NCBI RefSeq assembly: GCF_009208055.1
Contig: NZ_WFKI01000009.1
Coordinates: 1-64,000 of the forward strand
Origin: Poseidonibacter ostreae
GTDB taxonomy: Bacteria; Campylobacterota; Campylobacteria; Campylobacterales; Arcobacteraceae
Length of the DNA: 64,000 nt
Direction: 5' to 3'
Shown here: one piece after another, positions 1 to 8,164 of the stretch
How the letters are laid out: the number at the start of each line of letters is the position of its first letter
Position numbering within the stretch: position 1 is the stretch's first letter
Notes under the pieces: model-generated
What the model saw: only the letters and a program-made list of their open reading frames with translations
What the model was told of the DNA's origin: nothing
Database searches by the model: none
Translations under genes and position numbers: made by a program

Positions 1-1
1 A

Positions 2-30
2 ATTATAATAGATTAATTGTTCTTTGTCAA
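2..30 (-). promoter_or_regulatory. Full-consensus sigma70 promoter firing off the left edge
   Basis: Read on the minus strand there is TTGACA (25-30), a 17-base spacer and TATAAT (2-7), both hexamers a perfect match to the housekeeping consensus. It would drive a gene that lies to the left of the window, divergent from ilvD. Seen in sequence; activity is inferred. Confidence 0.7.
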
Positions 31-100
31 GTATTTTTAGAACAAATATTGAATTTTATACTTTTATCTAATTTTAATAAGAGTTAAAATTAATAAAAAG

Positions 101-106
101 TATAAT
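101..106 (+). promoter_or_regulatory. Probable -10 box of ilvD
   Basis: TATAAT at 101-106 lies about 38 bases before the preferred ilvD start at 144. No clear -35 box is visible, which is usual for Campylobacterota housekeeping promoters. Confidence 0.5.
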
Positions 107-143
107 CTAGATATAAATTATATATATGTTTAAAGGATTAAAA

Positions 144-1832
144 TTGAGAAGTGATGAAGTAAAGAAAGGCTTTGATAGAGCGCCGCATAGATCGTTATTA
201 AGAGCTACAGGATTAAAAGATGATGATTTTGAAAAACCATTTATTGGAGTTGCAAACTCTTTTATTGAATTAATTCCTGGACACTTCTTTTTAAATAAAG
301 TTGGTGAAATTATAAAAGATGAAATTAAAAAGAATGGTTGTGTTCCATTTGAATTTAATACTATTGGTGTTGATGATGGTATTGCAATGGGTCATGATGG
401 TATGTTATTTTCATTACCATCAAGAGAATTAATTGCAAGTTCAATTGAAACAGTAATGAATGCACATAAATTAGATGCAATGATTGCTATTCCAAACTGT
501 GATAAAATTGTACCAGGTATGATTATGGGTGCATTAAGAGTTAATGTTCCTACTATTTTTGTATCTGGTGGACCAATGCAAAAAGGGCATACTCAAGATG
601 GTACGCCTATTGATTTAGCAACTGCTTTTGAAGCTGTTGGTAAACATGAAGCTGGTGAGATTACAGATGAAGAGTTACATGATATTGAGTGTAATGCATG
701 TCCAAGTGGTGGTTCATGTTCTGGAATGTTTACAGCAAACTCAATGAATACTCTAATGGAAGCTATGGGTATTGCACTTCCTGGAAATGGAACTATCTTA
801 GCTTTAACTCCTGAGAGAGAAGTATTATATAGACAAGCAGCTAAAAGAATTTGTGAAATTGCTTTAGATAAACAATCAAGAGAAAAATTCTTATTAAGAA
901 ATATTCTAAATGAAAATGCTGTTAGAAATGCTTTTGCTGTTGATATGGCAATGGGTGGTTCTTCTAATACTGTATTACATATGTTAGCAATTGCAAGAGA
1001 AGCAAAAGTTGATTTTAACTTAGAAGATATCAATAAGATTTCTAAAAGAGTTTCTCATATTGCTAAGATTTCTCCATCTTTATCAACTGTTCACATGGAA
1101 GATATTAACAAAGCTGGTGGAGTTAATGCAGTTATGAAAGAGATGACTAAACGTGGTGATGATATTTTACTTGATAATTTAACAATTACGGGTGAATCTA
1201 CTTTAGAAAAAATTTCTGATGCTTATATTAAAGATACTAATATTATTCATACAATTGACAATCCTTATTCTGATGTTGGTGGTTTAGCTATTTTATATGG
1301 TAATTTAGCCGAAGAAGGTGCTGTTATTAAAACTGCAGGAATTACAGGAGCTAGAAAACTTACTGGAAAAGCTGTATGTTTTGATGGTCAAGCTGAAGCA
1401 ATTGCAGGAATTATTGGTAAAAAAGTAACTCATGGTGATGTTGTAGTTATTAGATATGAAGGTCCTAAAGGTGGTCCTGGTATGCAAGAAATGTTAGCCC
1501 CTACTTCACTTATTATGGGAATGGGTTTAGGTGATACTGTTGCATTAATTACTGATGGTAGATTTAGTGGTGCTACAAGAGGTGCTTCAATTGGTCACGT
1601 AAGTCCTGAAGCTGCTGAGGGTGGAATGATTGGATTATTAGAAGATGGAGATATTATTAATATTGATGTTGATGCATATCTTTTATCAGTAGATTTAAGT
1701 GATGAAGAGATTGCAAAAAGAAAAGAGAACTTCAAACCTCTTAAAAAGCCTCTTACTTCAAGCTGGTTAGGACAATATAGATCATTAGTTACAAATGCAA
1801 GTAATGGAGCTATGCTAAAAACTGACTTATAA
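144..1832 (+). CDS. ilvD: Dihydroxy-acid dehydratase
   Basis: Dehydrates 2,3-dihydroxy-isovalerate and 2,3-dihydroxy-3-methylvalerate to the 2-oxo acids in valine, leucine and isoleucine synthesis; cytoplasmic iron-sulfur enzyme. The cysteine motifs PNCDK and CPSGGSCSGMF that hold the cluster are present, as are the C-terminal TDGRFSG and HVSPEAA motifs. The length (562 aa from TTG at 144) fits the family. An upstream in-frame ATG exists at 126 but has no ribosome site before it. The TTG at 144 follows AAAGGA with six bases between them and yields an N-terminus MRSDEVKKG, which matches how family members begin, so I prefer 144. It is a single gene with its own -10 box and a hairpin after it. 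Identification is very secure; the start is inferred. Confidence 0.96.
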   Translation: MRSDEVKKGFDRAPHRSLLRATGLKDDDFEKPFIGVANSFIELIPGHFFLNKVGEIIKDEIKKNGCVPFEFNTIGVDDGIAMGHDGMLFSLPSRELIASSIETVMNAHKLDAMIAIPNCDKIVPGMIMGALRVNVPTIFVSGGPMQKGHTQDGTPIDLATAFEAVGKHEAGEITDEELHDIECNACPSGGSCSGMFTANSMNTLMEAMGIALPGNGTILALTPEREVLYRQAAKRICEIALDKQSREKFLLRNILNENAVRNAFAVDMAMGGSSNTVLHMLAIAREAKVDFNLEDINKISKRVSHIAKISPSLSTVHMEDINKAGGVNAVMKEMTKRGDDILLDNLTITGESTLEKISDAYIKDTNIIHTIDNPYSDVGGLAILYGNLAEEGAVIKTAGITGARKLTGKAVCFDGQAEAIAGIIGKKVTHGDVVVIRYEGPKGGPGMQEMLAPTSLIMGMGLGDTVALITDGRFSGATRGASIGHVSPEAAEGGMIGLLEDGDIINIDVDAYLLSVDLSDEEIAKRKENFKPLKKPLTSSWLGQYRSLVTNASNGAMLKTDL

Positions 1833-1842
1833 TTTTATTAAT

Positions 1843-1884
1843 AAAGCGTTAACTATTGATTGAAAAATAGTTTACGCTTTTACT
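1843..1884 (+). terminator. Terminator after ilvD
   Basis: Inverted repeat with 15-base arms (1843-1857 and 1866-1880, one mismatch, AAAGCGT ends) around an 8-base loop, followed by a short T-rich stretch. It lies 10 bases after the ilvD stop. Confidence 0.65.
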
Positions 1885-1922
1885 TTACAATAATTTAATC
1901 AAAAAACTAAAAAGGACATATT

Positions 1923-3341
1923 GTGAAGAAAAAACTTTTATTTGCCTCAACTTTAATTGCAACTCAATTATTTGCTGAATCAATAAATTTTAATATAATG
2001 GACAAAAATCCAGAGAGAGTAGCCCCAAATACAAACAATCAAATTTTATCTTTTAATGCTGCTATCAAACAATCATTAAACTCTGTTGTAAATATCTCTA
2101 CAAAAAGACATGTAGATTCATCAATGGAAAACCTTCCATTACAAATGTTTAATGATCCATTCTTCAAAAGATTTTTTGGAGATCAATTTGGTAATCAATT
2201 TAAACAAAATAAAGTACAAAGATCTTTGGGTTCAGGAGTTATTGTCTCTGAAAATGGATATATAGTTACTAATAATCATGTTATTGAAAACGCAGATGAA
2301 ATTACAGTAACAATTGGAAATGATCCAGCTGAATTTAATGCAAAATTAATTGGTAAAGATTCAGATAGTGATTTAGCTGTAATTAAAATTGAATCAACAA
2401 AACTAAAACCTATTAAATTTGGACATTCAAAAGAGCTAGAAATTGCAGATGTTATTTTTGCAATTGGAAACCCATTTGGAATTGGAAGTACTGTAACACA
2501 AGGTATTATTTCAGCACTTAATAAAAATAAAGTTGGAATTAATAGATATGAAAACTATATTCAAACTGATGCTTCAATAAATCCAGGAAACTCTGGTGGT
2601 GCCTTAGTAGACAGTCGTGGTGCATTAATTGGAATTAATACTGCTATTATTTCTAAAAGTGGTGGAAATAATGGTATAGGTTTTGCTATTCCTGTTGCTA
2701 TGGTTAAAGATGTTGTTCAAAAACTAGTAGCAGATGGAAAAGTTACTCGTGGATATCTTGGAGTTGCTATTAGTGATTTAGATAAAGAGATGTCAAAAGT
2801 TTATAACCATAAAAAAGGTGCTTTAGTTTTAGATGTATCAGTTGATACTCCGGCATCTAAATATGGTGTAAAAAGAGGGGATTTAATTTATGCAATTAAT
2901 AACAAACCTATTAAAGATAGAACAGCTTTACAAAATATGGTTGCATCATTTAAACCAAATCAAAAAATTGTACTTAATGTAGAAAGAGATAAGAAAGATA
3001 TTGAACTTACTATAGTTTTAGGAAACAGAACAAGTTTAGTTCATATTCAATCTAATAGTGGAAGAGTTTTAGGTGGTCTTAGATTAAGTGCTATTACAAA
3101 AGATATGCAAAAACAATTTAGATTAGCTCCTGATACAAAAGGTCTTTTAATATCAGATGTTGAACCAAAAAGTAAGGCAGAAAAAGTTGGCTTCCAAGCT
3201 GGAGATATTATAATTCAAATTGAAGAAATTGAAATTAAAAACTTCCAAAATGTTGAAACAGCATTAACAAAATATAAAAATAAACATAAAAGAGTTTATG
3301 TAAATAGATATGGTCAAACTATTCTATTTGTTATAAAATAA
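1923..3341 (+). CDS. htrA: Periplasmic serine protease/chaperone of the HtrA (DegP/Q) family
   Basis: Degrades and refolds damaged proteins in the periplasm. The start is GTG at 1923, six bases after AAGGA. Residues 1-18 form a signal peptide (MKKKLLF...LFA). The trypsin-like domain carries the triad His119 (NNHVIE), Asp150 (SDSDLAVIK) and Ser224 (NPGNSGGA). Two PDZ domains follow at about 275-365 and 385-470. The length of 472 aa is normal for the family. It is followed 26 bases later by a response regulator and an overlapping sensor kinase. In Campylobacter jejuni htrA sits beside the cprRS envelope-stress pair, so the three genes here are probably one envelope-stress unit (inference from synteny). 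Confidence 0.95.
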   Translation: MKKKLLFASTLIATQLFAESINFNIMDKNPERVAPNTNNQILSFNAAIKQSLNSVVNISTKRHVDSSMENLPLQMFNDPFFKRFFGDQFGNQFKQNKVQRSLGSGVIVSENGYIVTNNHVIENADEITVTIGNDPAEFNAKLIGKDSDSDLAVIKIESTKLKPIKFGHSKELEIADVIFAIGNPFGIGSTVTQGIISALNKNKVGINRYENYIQTDASINPGNSGGALVDSRGALIGINTAIISKSGGNNGIGFAIPVAMVKDVVQKLVADGKVTRGYLGVAISDLDKEMSKVYNHKKGALVLDVSVDTPASKYGVKRGDLIYAINNKPIKDRTALQNMVASFKPNQKIVLNVERDKKDIELTIVLGNRTSLVHIQSNSGRVLGGLRLSAITKDMQKQFRLAPDTKGLLISDVEPKSKAEKVGFQAGDIIIQIEEIEIKNFQNVETALTKYKNKHKRVYVNRYGQTILFVIK

Positions 3342-3367
3342 AAGGATTTCTCATCATAAAAGTACTA

Positions 3368-4027
3368 ATGATCGAAGATGATTTAGAGCTTGCTCAAATA
3401 ATCACTGACTATTTATCATCATTTGATATTGAAGTTACGAATACTGATAGCCCATATAACGGGCTATCAATGTTAAGTATAAATAAAGAGTTTAAATTAC
3501 TTATTTTAGATTTAACGCTACCTGAGATTGATGGATTAGAACTACTTCCAAAAATCAGGGAAAAATCTGAAATACCAATTATTATAAGTTCAGCTCGTGA
3601 TGATATTTTGGATAAAGTAATGGGATTAGAAAGGGGTGCAGATGATTATTTACCAAAACCTTATAATCCAAGAGAACTTCAAGCTAGAATAAAAACTATT
3701 TTAAAAAGAGTAGATCTTCCTGAAATAAAAAAAGAAGAAAACACTTCACCTTTTACTGTAAAAGAAGAAGATATGCAAATATCTTTTAAAGGAATTTCGC
3801 TTACTCTTACTCTTGCAGAATATGATATTTTAAAATTACTTATCAAAAGAAATGGTGGAGTAATAGCTAGAGAAGATTTTATCTATGCAAGTGATAGTAT
3901 TGAAGATGATTCTAGTCTAAAAAATATTGATGTAATTGTTTCAAGAATTAGATCAAAACTATCAAAAATTGATAGTAGTAAAACTTATATAAAATCCGTT
4001 AGAGGTATTGGATATCAGTTAGTATGA
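3368..4027 (+). CDS. OmpR-type response regulator, CprR-like; true start probably upstream at a non-ATG codon
   Basis: Receiver domain (phospho-acceptor Asp48 in LILDLTLPE, conserved Lys in LPKPYNP) followed by a winged-helix DNA-binding domain (about 120-219, ending VRGIGYQLV). It is the partner of the kinase that starts at 4024 and overlaps it by four bases. The first ATG is at 3368, but AAAGGA lies at 3341-3346, 21 bases away. In-frame codons between them read ATC(3353)-ATA-AAA-GTA-CTA-ATG. Starting at ATC or ATA restores the complete first beta strand (IKVLMIEDD) that every receiver domain has, at a normal 6-9 base spacing. The listed start is the conservative one. The family assignment is secure; the link to CprR rests on htrA synteny. 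Confidence 0.92.
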   Translation: MIEDDLELAQIITDYLSSFDIEVTNTDSPYNGLSMLSINKEFKLLILDLTLPEIDGLELLPKIREKSEIPIIISSARDDILDKVMGLERGADDYLPKPYNPRELQARIKTILKRVDLPEIKKEENTSPFTVKEEDMQISFKGISLTLTLAEYDILKLLIKRNGGVIAREDFIYASDSIEDDSSLKNIDVIVSRIRSKLSKIDSSKTYIKSVRGIGYQLV

Positions 4028-5241
4028 TAAGAAACATCTCTATTTCTACGTTTATTAATATAATATTTTCATTAGCTTTTATAGCTACAGTTATTACATT
4101 TTCTTTATTTATTAGTTTTGATAAACAAAAGCATGAGATTAATCAACAAAATAGATATGAACTTATTGCAGAAAATTTTTTAAGTACTTTCCAAAATTTA
4201 CCAACAGCTGAATCTTTAATAAACCTATTTAAAAAGTTTCAAGTAAGACCTCTTGAAAATAGAGATGATAAACTTAAAATCATTAAAAATGCTCAAGAAC
4301 TAACAATTACACAGAATTATTTAGGAACATATAGAGTTTATAAATATGATGCTCAATACTATATATATGTACAGCAATATGGCTATAATTTAATGCTTAA
4401 AGATATAAGAAATAGTAACTATAGTATGGCGATTATTATTTCAGCCTTTGTTATTTCACTTATTACAATCTTCTTCTTATATGCAATTTTAAAAAGAAAA
4501 TTAAAACCTCTTAAACTATTAAATAAACAAATAATTGAATTTTCTAATGGAAATAAAGATATAAAAATCAAAGCAATTAGTAATGATGAAATAGGAACTA
4601 TTGCAAAAAGTTTTAATGAAGCTATTAGACTTATAAATAATCAAAGTAAATCAAAAGATTTATTTATGAGAAATATGATGCATGAACTTAAAACACCTAT
4701 TACCAAAGCAATGTTTATTGCTGAAACTTTACAGAATGAACAAACAAGAGATAATCTTCAAAGAGCTTTTAAAAGAATGGATGATATTATAAAAGAGCTT
4801 GCAACTGTTGAAAAACTTACTTCGGCTAATAGTATGATGTATAAAGAACAAACATCATTTTTTAATATTTATACTAAAACTTTAGAGATTATGATGATTA
4901 GTCCTGAGAATATTGCTTCAAAAATAAAAGGTTTTCAATTTGAAGTTGATGTATCAATGTTTTCAATTGCTCTTAAAAACTTAATTGATAATGCAATTAA
5001 ATTTTCTCCAAATAACAAAGCAATTATTAATGCATCTAAAGAACAAATTGAAATTAGTTCACTAGGTGAGCCTTTAAAGTATGATTTAGATTATTATACA
5101 GAAGCTTTTTCACAAGAAGAAAAAAGAAGTGATGGCTTTGGATTGGGATTATATATTGTAAAAACTATTGTAAATTTACATGGTTATAAATTTACCTATC
5201 ATTATAAAGATGGGAAAAACTACTTTTGCATAAAGATGTAA
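4024..5241 (+). CDS. Sensor histidine kinase, CprS/ArsS-like
   Basis: Inner-membrane two-component sensor. Transmembrane helices lie at about 10-31 and 134-155 with a roughly 100-residue periplasmic part between them and a HAMP linker after the second. The phospho-acceptor is His220 in the H box MHELKTP. The N box (LKNLIDNAIKFSP, about 320) and G box (GFGLGLYIVK) of the ATPase domain are present, so it looks active. The ATG overlaps the stop of the response regulator (ATGATAA context), implying translational coupling. It forms a unit with htrA, presumably sensing envelope stress (inference). The 3' end lies inside a 32-base palindrome shared with the convergent gene. Confidence 0.93.
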   Translation: MIRNISISTFINIIFSLAFIATVITFSLFISFDKQKHEINQQNRYELIAENFLSTFQNLPTAESLINLFKKFQVRPLENRDDKLKIIKNAQELTITQNYLGTYRVYKYDAQYYIYVQQYGYNLMLKDIRNSNYSMAIIISAFVISLITIFFLYAILKRKLKPLKLLNKQIIEFSNGNKDIKIKAISNDEIGTIAKSFNEAIRLINNQSKSKDLFMRNMMHELKTPITKAMFIAETLQNEQTRDNLQRAFKRMDDIIKELATVEKLTSANSMMYKEQTSFFNIYTKTLEIMMISPENIASKIKGFQFEVDVSMFSIALKNLIDNAIKFSPNNKAIINASKEQIEISSLGEPLKYDLDYYTEAFSQEEKRSDGFGLGLYIVKTIVNLHGYKFTYHYKDGKNYFCIKM

Positions 5242-5263
5242 AAGCTTAAGCTCTTACATCTTT
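5232..5263. terminator. Palindrome spanning both stop codons of a convergent gene pair
   Basis: A 32-base palindrome with a single mismatched pair covers the last codons and stops of the sensor kinase (+, ends 5241) and the cysteine-rich gene (-, ends 5246). It would form a hairpin in either transcript. There is no strong U tract on either side, so bidirectional termination is inferred from structure and position. Confidence 0.5.
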
Positions 5264-5671
5264 CATTACTTCAAACCAAGAACGATTGAAATGTTTTTTA
5301 ATATACTTAGCTCTATGAGGAACTATACATCCTGAGCAATTTTGATGAATATAATCATCTCCAATATATTGCGAACCATCTCTTGATTTAATATTACATA
5401 CAGAAAATAAAGTTCTTCCTTCTTCAGTCTTTTCAAAACCTTCTGTTTTAAATCTAAAGTTTGGACAGGCACAAAGGTAGCAGTTTAAATCTTCCATATC
5501 ATGGCATTTTTTATTATCTTTATATAAAGGACAGAAGTCTGGTTCATTTTTAACCATATTTTCAAACTTGAAATATTCTATTACCTCATCAACACTTTTA
5601 TCTTCTAATTTTTTCATTACATTTGCGTGAAGGTTACCTTGTTGGATAAACCACTCGTCATAAGTCATCAT
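5246..5671 (-). CDS. Cysteine-rich small-domain protein of the cobalamin cluster
   Basis: A 141-residue protein with nine cysteines, clustered as FCPLYKDNKKCHDMEDLNCYLCACPNF in the middle (broken pattern C-x7-C-x6-C-x2-C-x-C), then singly in SVCNIK and in QNCSGC. This resembles the cysteine-rich small domain found near cobalamin genes in many bacteria and archaea, whose role is not known; metal or iron-sulfur binding is likely. Its ATG overlaps the cbiB stop (5668-5671), so it is translated as part of the cobQ-cbiB transcript. No signal peptide is seen. Family assignment is moderately sure; function is not known. Confidence 0.75.
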   Translation of the reverse strand: MMTYDEWFIQQGNLHANVMKKLEDKSVDEVIEYFKFENMVKNEPDFCPLYKDNKKCHDMEDLNCYLCACPNFRFKTEGFEKTEEGRTLFSVCNIKSRDGSQYIGDDYIHQNCSGCIVPHRAKYIKKHFNRSWFEVMKDVRA

Positions 5672-6564
5672 AGTACTCCTAAAATTAATACAATTATTAT
5701 AAATATATCTAAGCGATACTTTAACGAAAGTGTCTTTAAAACATCAGAATTTTCAATGTTTTCTTTTCCAATTCCAAAAAAAGCTTTAGATTTAACCTTT
5801 CCAAAATAAGAAGTAGGACCTCCTAGCTTAAGACCTATACTTAAAGCCATAGCAGATATTGGTAATCCAGCATTTGGACTTTCATGTTTTTTCCCAAATT
5901 TATAAAACTCAAATAATGCTTTTTTACTCATAAAAAGAAAAGCTATTAAAACAGCTGTTATTCTTGAGGGAATATAATTTACTATATCATCAAGTATTGC
6001 AGATACTTTTCCAAACTTTTCGTACCTTTGATTTCTATATCCAACCATAGAATCTAAAGTATTAATAGCTTTATATATAAAAGCTCCAACTATTCCAAAA
6101 CATAATAAATAAAACAAAGGAGCAATAACACCATCACTCAAGTTTTCTGAATACGTTTCAATTGCTGCTTTATTAATATCTGAATTATTCATATCACTAG
6201 TGTCTCTGCTTACTAACATAGATATTTTTTCTTTTTTTATATTTAAATCTTCACTTGATATCACATCTTTTACACTATCATATAACATTTTACTTGCTAA
6301 GGTAAAAGAAGCTAAAAAGCCTTGAAATATAATGTTGTCAAAACTAGCTAGGACTGAAGTGATAAGATAAACAATAAAAATCAAAGTTGCTACTAGTATT
6401 GCACCTCTTAAAATAGAGTCTTGATAAAATTTCTTTTGAAACCATGAAATATAATCACCCATATATATAATAGGATGCTTCAAAGGAGAGTTAAACTTTA
6501 GTTTCTCAAACTCACCAAAGATATTATCAATGATATAAGCTATTAAAGCAATACTATAAAACAT
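5668..6564 (-). CDS. cbiB: Adenosylcobinamide-phosphate synthase CbiB
   Basis: Joins the aminopropanol (phosphate) arm to adenosylcobyric acid, giving adenosylcobinamide (phosphate), in the inner membrane. The protein is hydrophobic with several membrane segments and contains the family motifs DNIFGE near the N-terminus, RDTSDMNN, ETYSENLSDGVIAPLFY and NTLDSMVGYRNQRYE. Its 298 aa is close to family size. It sits directly after cobQ with an 11-base overlap and before the cysteine-rich gene, matching the order of the reactions. Secure identification. Confidence 0.93.
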   Translation of the reverse strand: MFYSIALIAYIIDNIFGEFEKLKFNSPLKHPIIYMGDYISWFQKKFYQDSILRGAILVATLIFIVYLITSVLASFDNIIFQGFLASFTLASKMLYDSVKDVISSEDLNIKKEKISMLVSRDTSDMNNSDINKAAIETYSENLSDGVIAPLFYLLCFGIVGAFIYKAINTLDSMVGYRNQRYEKFGKVSAILDDIVNYIPSRITAVLIAFLFMSKKALFEFYKFGKKHESPNAGLPISAMALSIGLKLGGPTSYFGKVKSKAFFGIGKENIENSDVLKTLSLKYRLDIFIIIVLILGVL

Positions 6565-7945
6565 CGTCTAAGATTCTTTGAACATCAAGTTTATCTTTCA
6601 TTGTTTTAACAAAAGTATTAATAGAATTTCTTTTATACTCTTCGAACTTATATCCTATATATGAAGAATTCAACTCTTTAAAATATGAAGTTCTAAACTC
6701 ATCATTATCAAAGATACCATGAACAAATGTACCTTTAAATTTTTTACATTCATATGATAATGGATATTTTTCACTCATACCATGATGTATTTCAAAACCT
6801 TCTATTTGAGTATTAAATAAATCGTATGTTTTCTTTTCTAGTATCTTCTGCTTTTCAAAAGTAATACTAGCAGGAATTTTTCCAAATCCCTCTTCAATTA
6901 AGTTTTCATCATTCTCTAATGCGTACTTATCATCTAAAGTTTCAAACATCATTTCATATCCACCACAAATACAACAAATATCTTTTTTGTAGTTCTTAAT
7001 TTGTTCAAATAGTCCATTTTCTTTTAACCACTTTAAATCTTTTATAACAAGTTTTGATCCTGGAAGTATTACTAAATCAAATTTTTCAAGTGATACATTA
7101 TAATCCACAAACTCTACAAAAACCTCATCATCACATATTAAAGGTTCTATGTCATTATAGTTACTCATATATGGATATGAAATAACTGCAATATCTAGTT
7201 TTTTCTTTTTAGGATTTTGTACAAAGTTTTTTAAAGAAGCTGAATCTTCAAAACCTAAGTTAAATGGGATATATGGTAATACTCCTAAAACTGGTATTTT
7301 AAAATCTTCTTCAATAATTCTAATACCTTCATCAAAAAGGGATAAATCTCCTCTAAATTTATTTACTACTACACCTATGATATTGTTTCTTAACTTTTCT
7401 GGAAGTAAATGATATACACCATATATAGATGCAAATACTCCACCCTTTTCTATATCTGCTACTAATATAATTTTTGTATTGTATTCGTTTGCTATAAAGA
7501 TATTAGAAAGGTCTTTATCCATTAAGTTTAATTCAACTGGACTTCCTGCTCCTTCATTTACAATGCAATCATATTTTGAATCTAAGTATTCATAGCACCT
7601 TTTAACAGCAGGTTTTAGTAAATCTAAGTCTCTATAGTATTCTAAGACATCTTTATTTGCTACTACTTTACCCTCAACTATTAAAGAAGCTGAACTTCCA
7701 CGACCAGACTTAAGCAATACTGGATTTAAATGATAAGAAGTTTCTACTCCTAATACTTCACTTTGAAAGTACTGTGCAATTGCTATTTCACTTCCATCAT
7801 CACATACGTGAGAATTATTTGATACATTTTGTGCTTTAAACGGTGCAATTTTATACCCTAGATCTTGTAGTATTTTTGCTATTACAAATGTGATAGTTGA
7901 CTTTCCAGCGTCTGAACTTGTTCCTAGTATTGAGATGTTTTTCAT
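6554..7945 (-). CDS. cobQ: Cobyric acid synthase (glutamine-hydrolysing)
   Basis: Amidates adenosylcobyrinate a,c-diamide at side chains b, d, e and g to make cobyric acid. An N-terminal DTBS-like ATPase starts with the P-loop region LGTSSDAGKST and contains FKAQNVSNNS. The C-terminal class I amidotransferase half has the catalytic Cys in CICGGYEMM and the His in FEIHHGMSE. The length of 463 aa is slightly short of the usual 480-510. It is the first gene of the leftward operon cobQ-cbiB-cysteine-rich gene, with a full-consensus promoter at 8016-8044. No cobalamin riboswitch is recognisable in the leader. Confidence 0.95.
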   Translation of the reverse strand: MKNISILGTSSDAGKSTITFVIAKILQDLGYKIAPFKAQNVSNNSHVCDDGSEIAIAQYFQSEVLGVETSYHLNPVLLKSGRGSSASLIVEGKVVANKDVLEYYRDLDLLKPAVKRCYEYLDSKYDCIVNEGAGSPVELNLMDKDLSNIFIANEYNTKIILVADIEKGGVFASIYGVYHLLPEKLRNNIIGVVVNKFRGDLSLFDEGIRIIEEDFKIPVLGVLPYIPFNLGFEDSASLKNFVQNPKKKKLDIAVISYPYMSNYNDIEPLICDDEVFVEFVDYNVSLEKFDLVILPGSKLVIKDLKWLKENGLFEQIKNYKKDICCICGGYEMMFETLDDKYALENDENLIEEGFGKIPASITFEKQKILEKKTYDLFNTQIEGFEIHHGMSEKYPLSYECKKFKGTFVHGIFDNDEFRTSYFKELNSSYIGYKFEEYKRNSINTFVKTMKDKLDVQRILDDVL

Positions 7946-8015
7946 CTATTAGAATTCCTATTTTATAAAGTTGTTTATTCTTTTTTGTAAATATTATGGT
8001 GTCGTAAGATTTGGC

Positions 8016-8044
8016 ATTATATTGTTTATTATATATATTGTCAA
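8016..8044 (-). promoter_or_regulatory. Full-consensus sigma70 promoter of the cobQ operon
   Basis: On the minus strand TTGACA (8039-8044), a 17-base spacer and TATAAT (8016-8021) match the consensus exactly. Transcription would begin near 8009, leaving a leader of about 64 bases before cobQ. The rest of the 7946-8164 gap holds the presumed promoter of the rightward diguanylate cyclase gene; I see no RNA gene in it. Confidence 0.75.
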
Positions 8045-8164
8045 AAATGTAATAAACAATTATTTTTTTAAACTAAACTTAAAATATGTTCTTTTATAAT
8101 TATTTATATGCTATAGTAATCATTACATGTATTTTTATAAATTATTTTTTATGAAGGATAAATT

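Noticed and set aside
593..1033. 146-codon open frame antisense to ilvD
   Set aside because: It lies wholly inside a secure gene, has no ribosome site, and its protein is low-complexity in the way expected of a reverse frame of AT-rich coding DNA.
7946..8010. Possible cobalamin riboswitch before cobQ
   Set aside because: The leader is only about 64 bases and lacks a B12-box-like GCCACTG element; a cobalamin riboswitch needs close to 200 bases. The 44-base gap before cobT is also too short.
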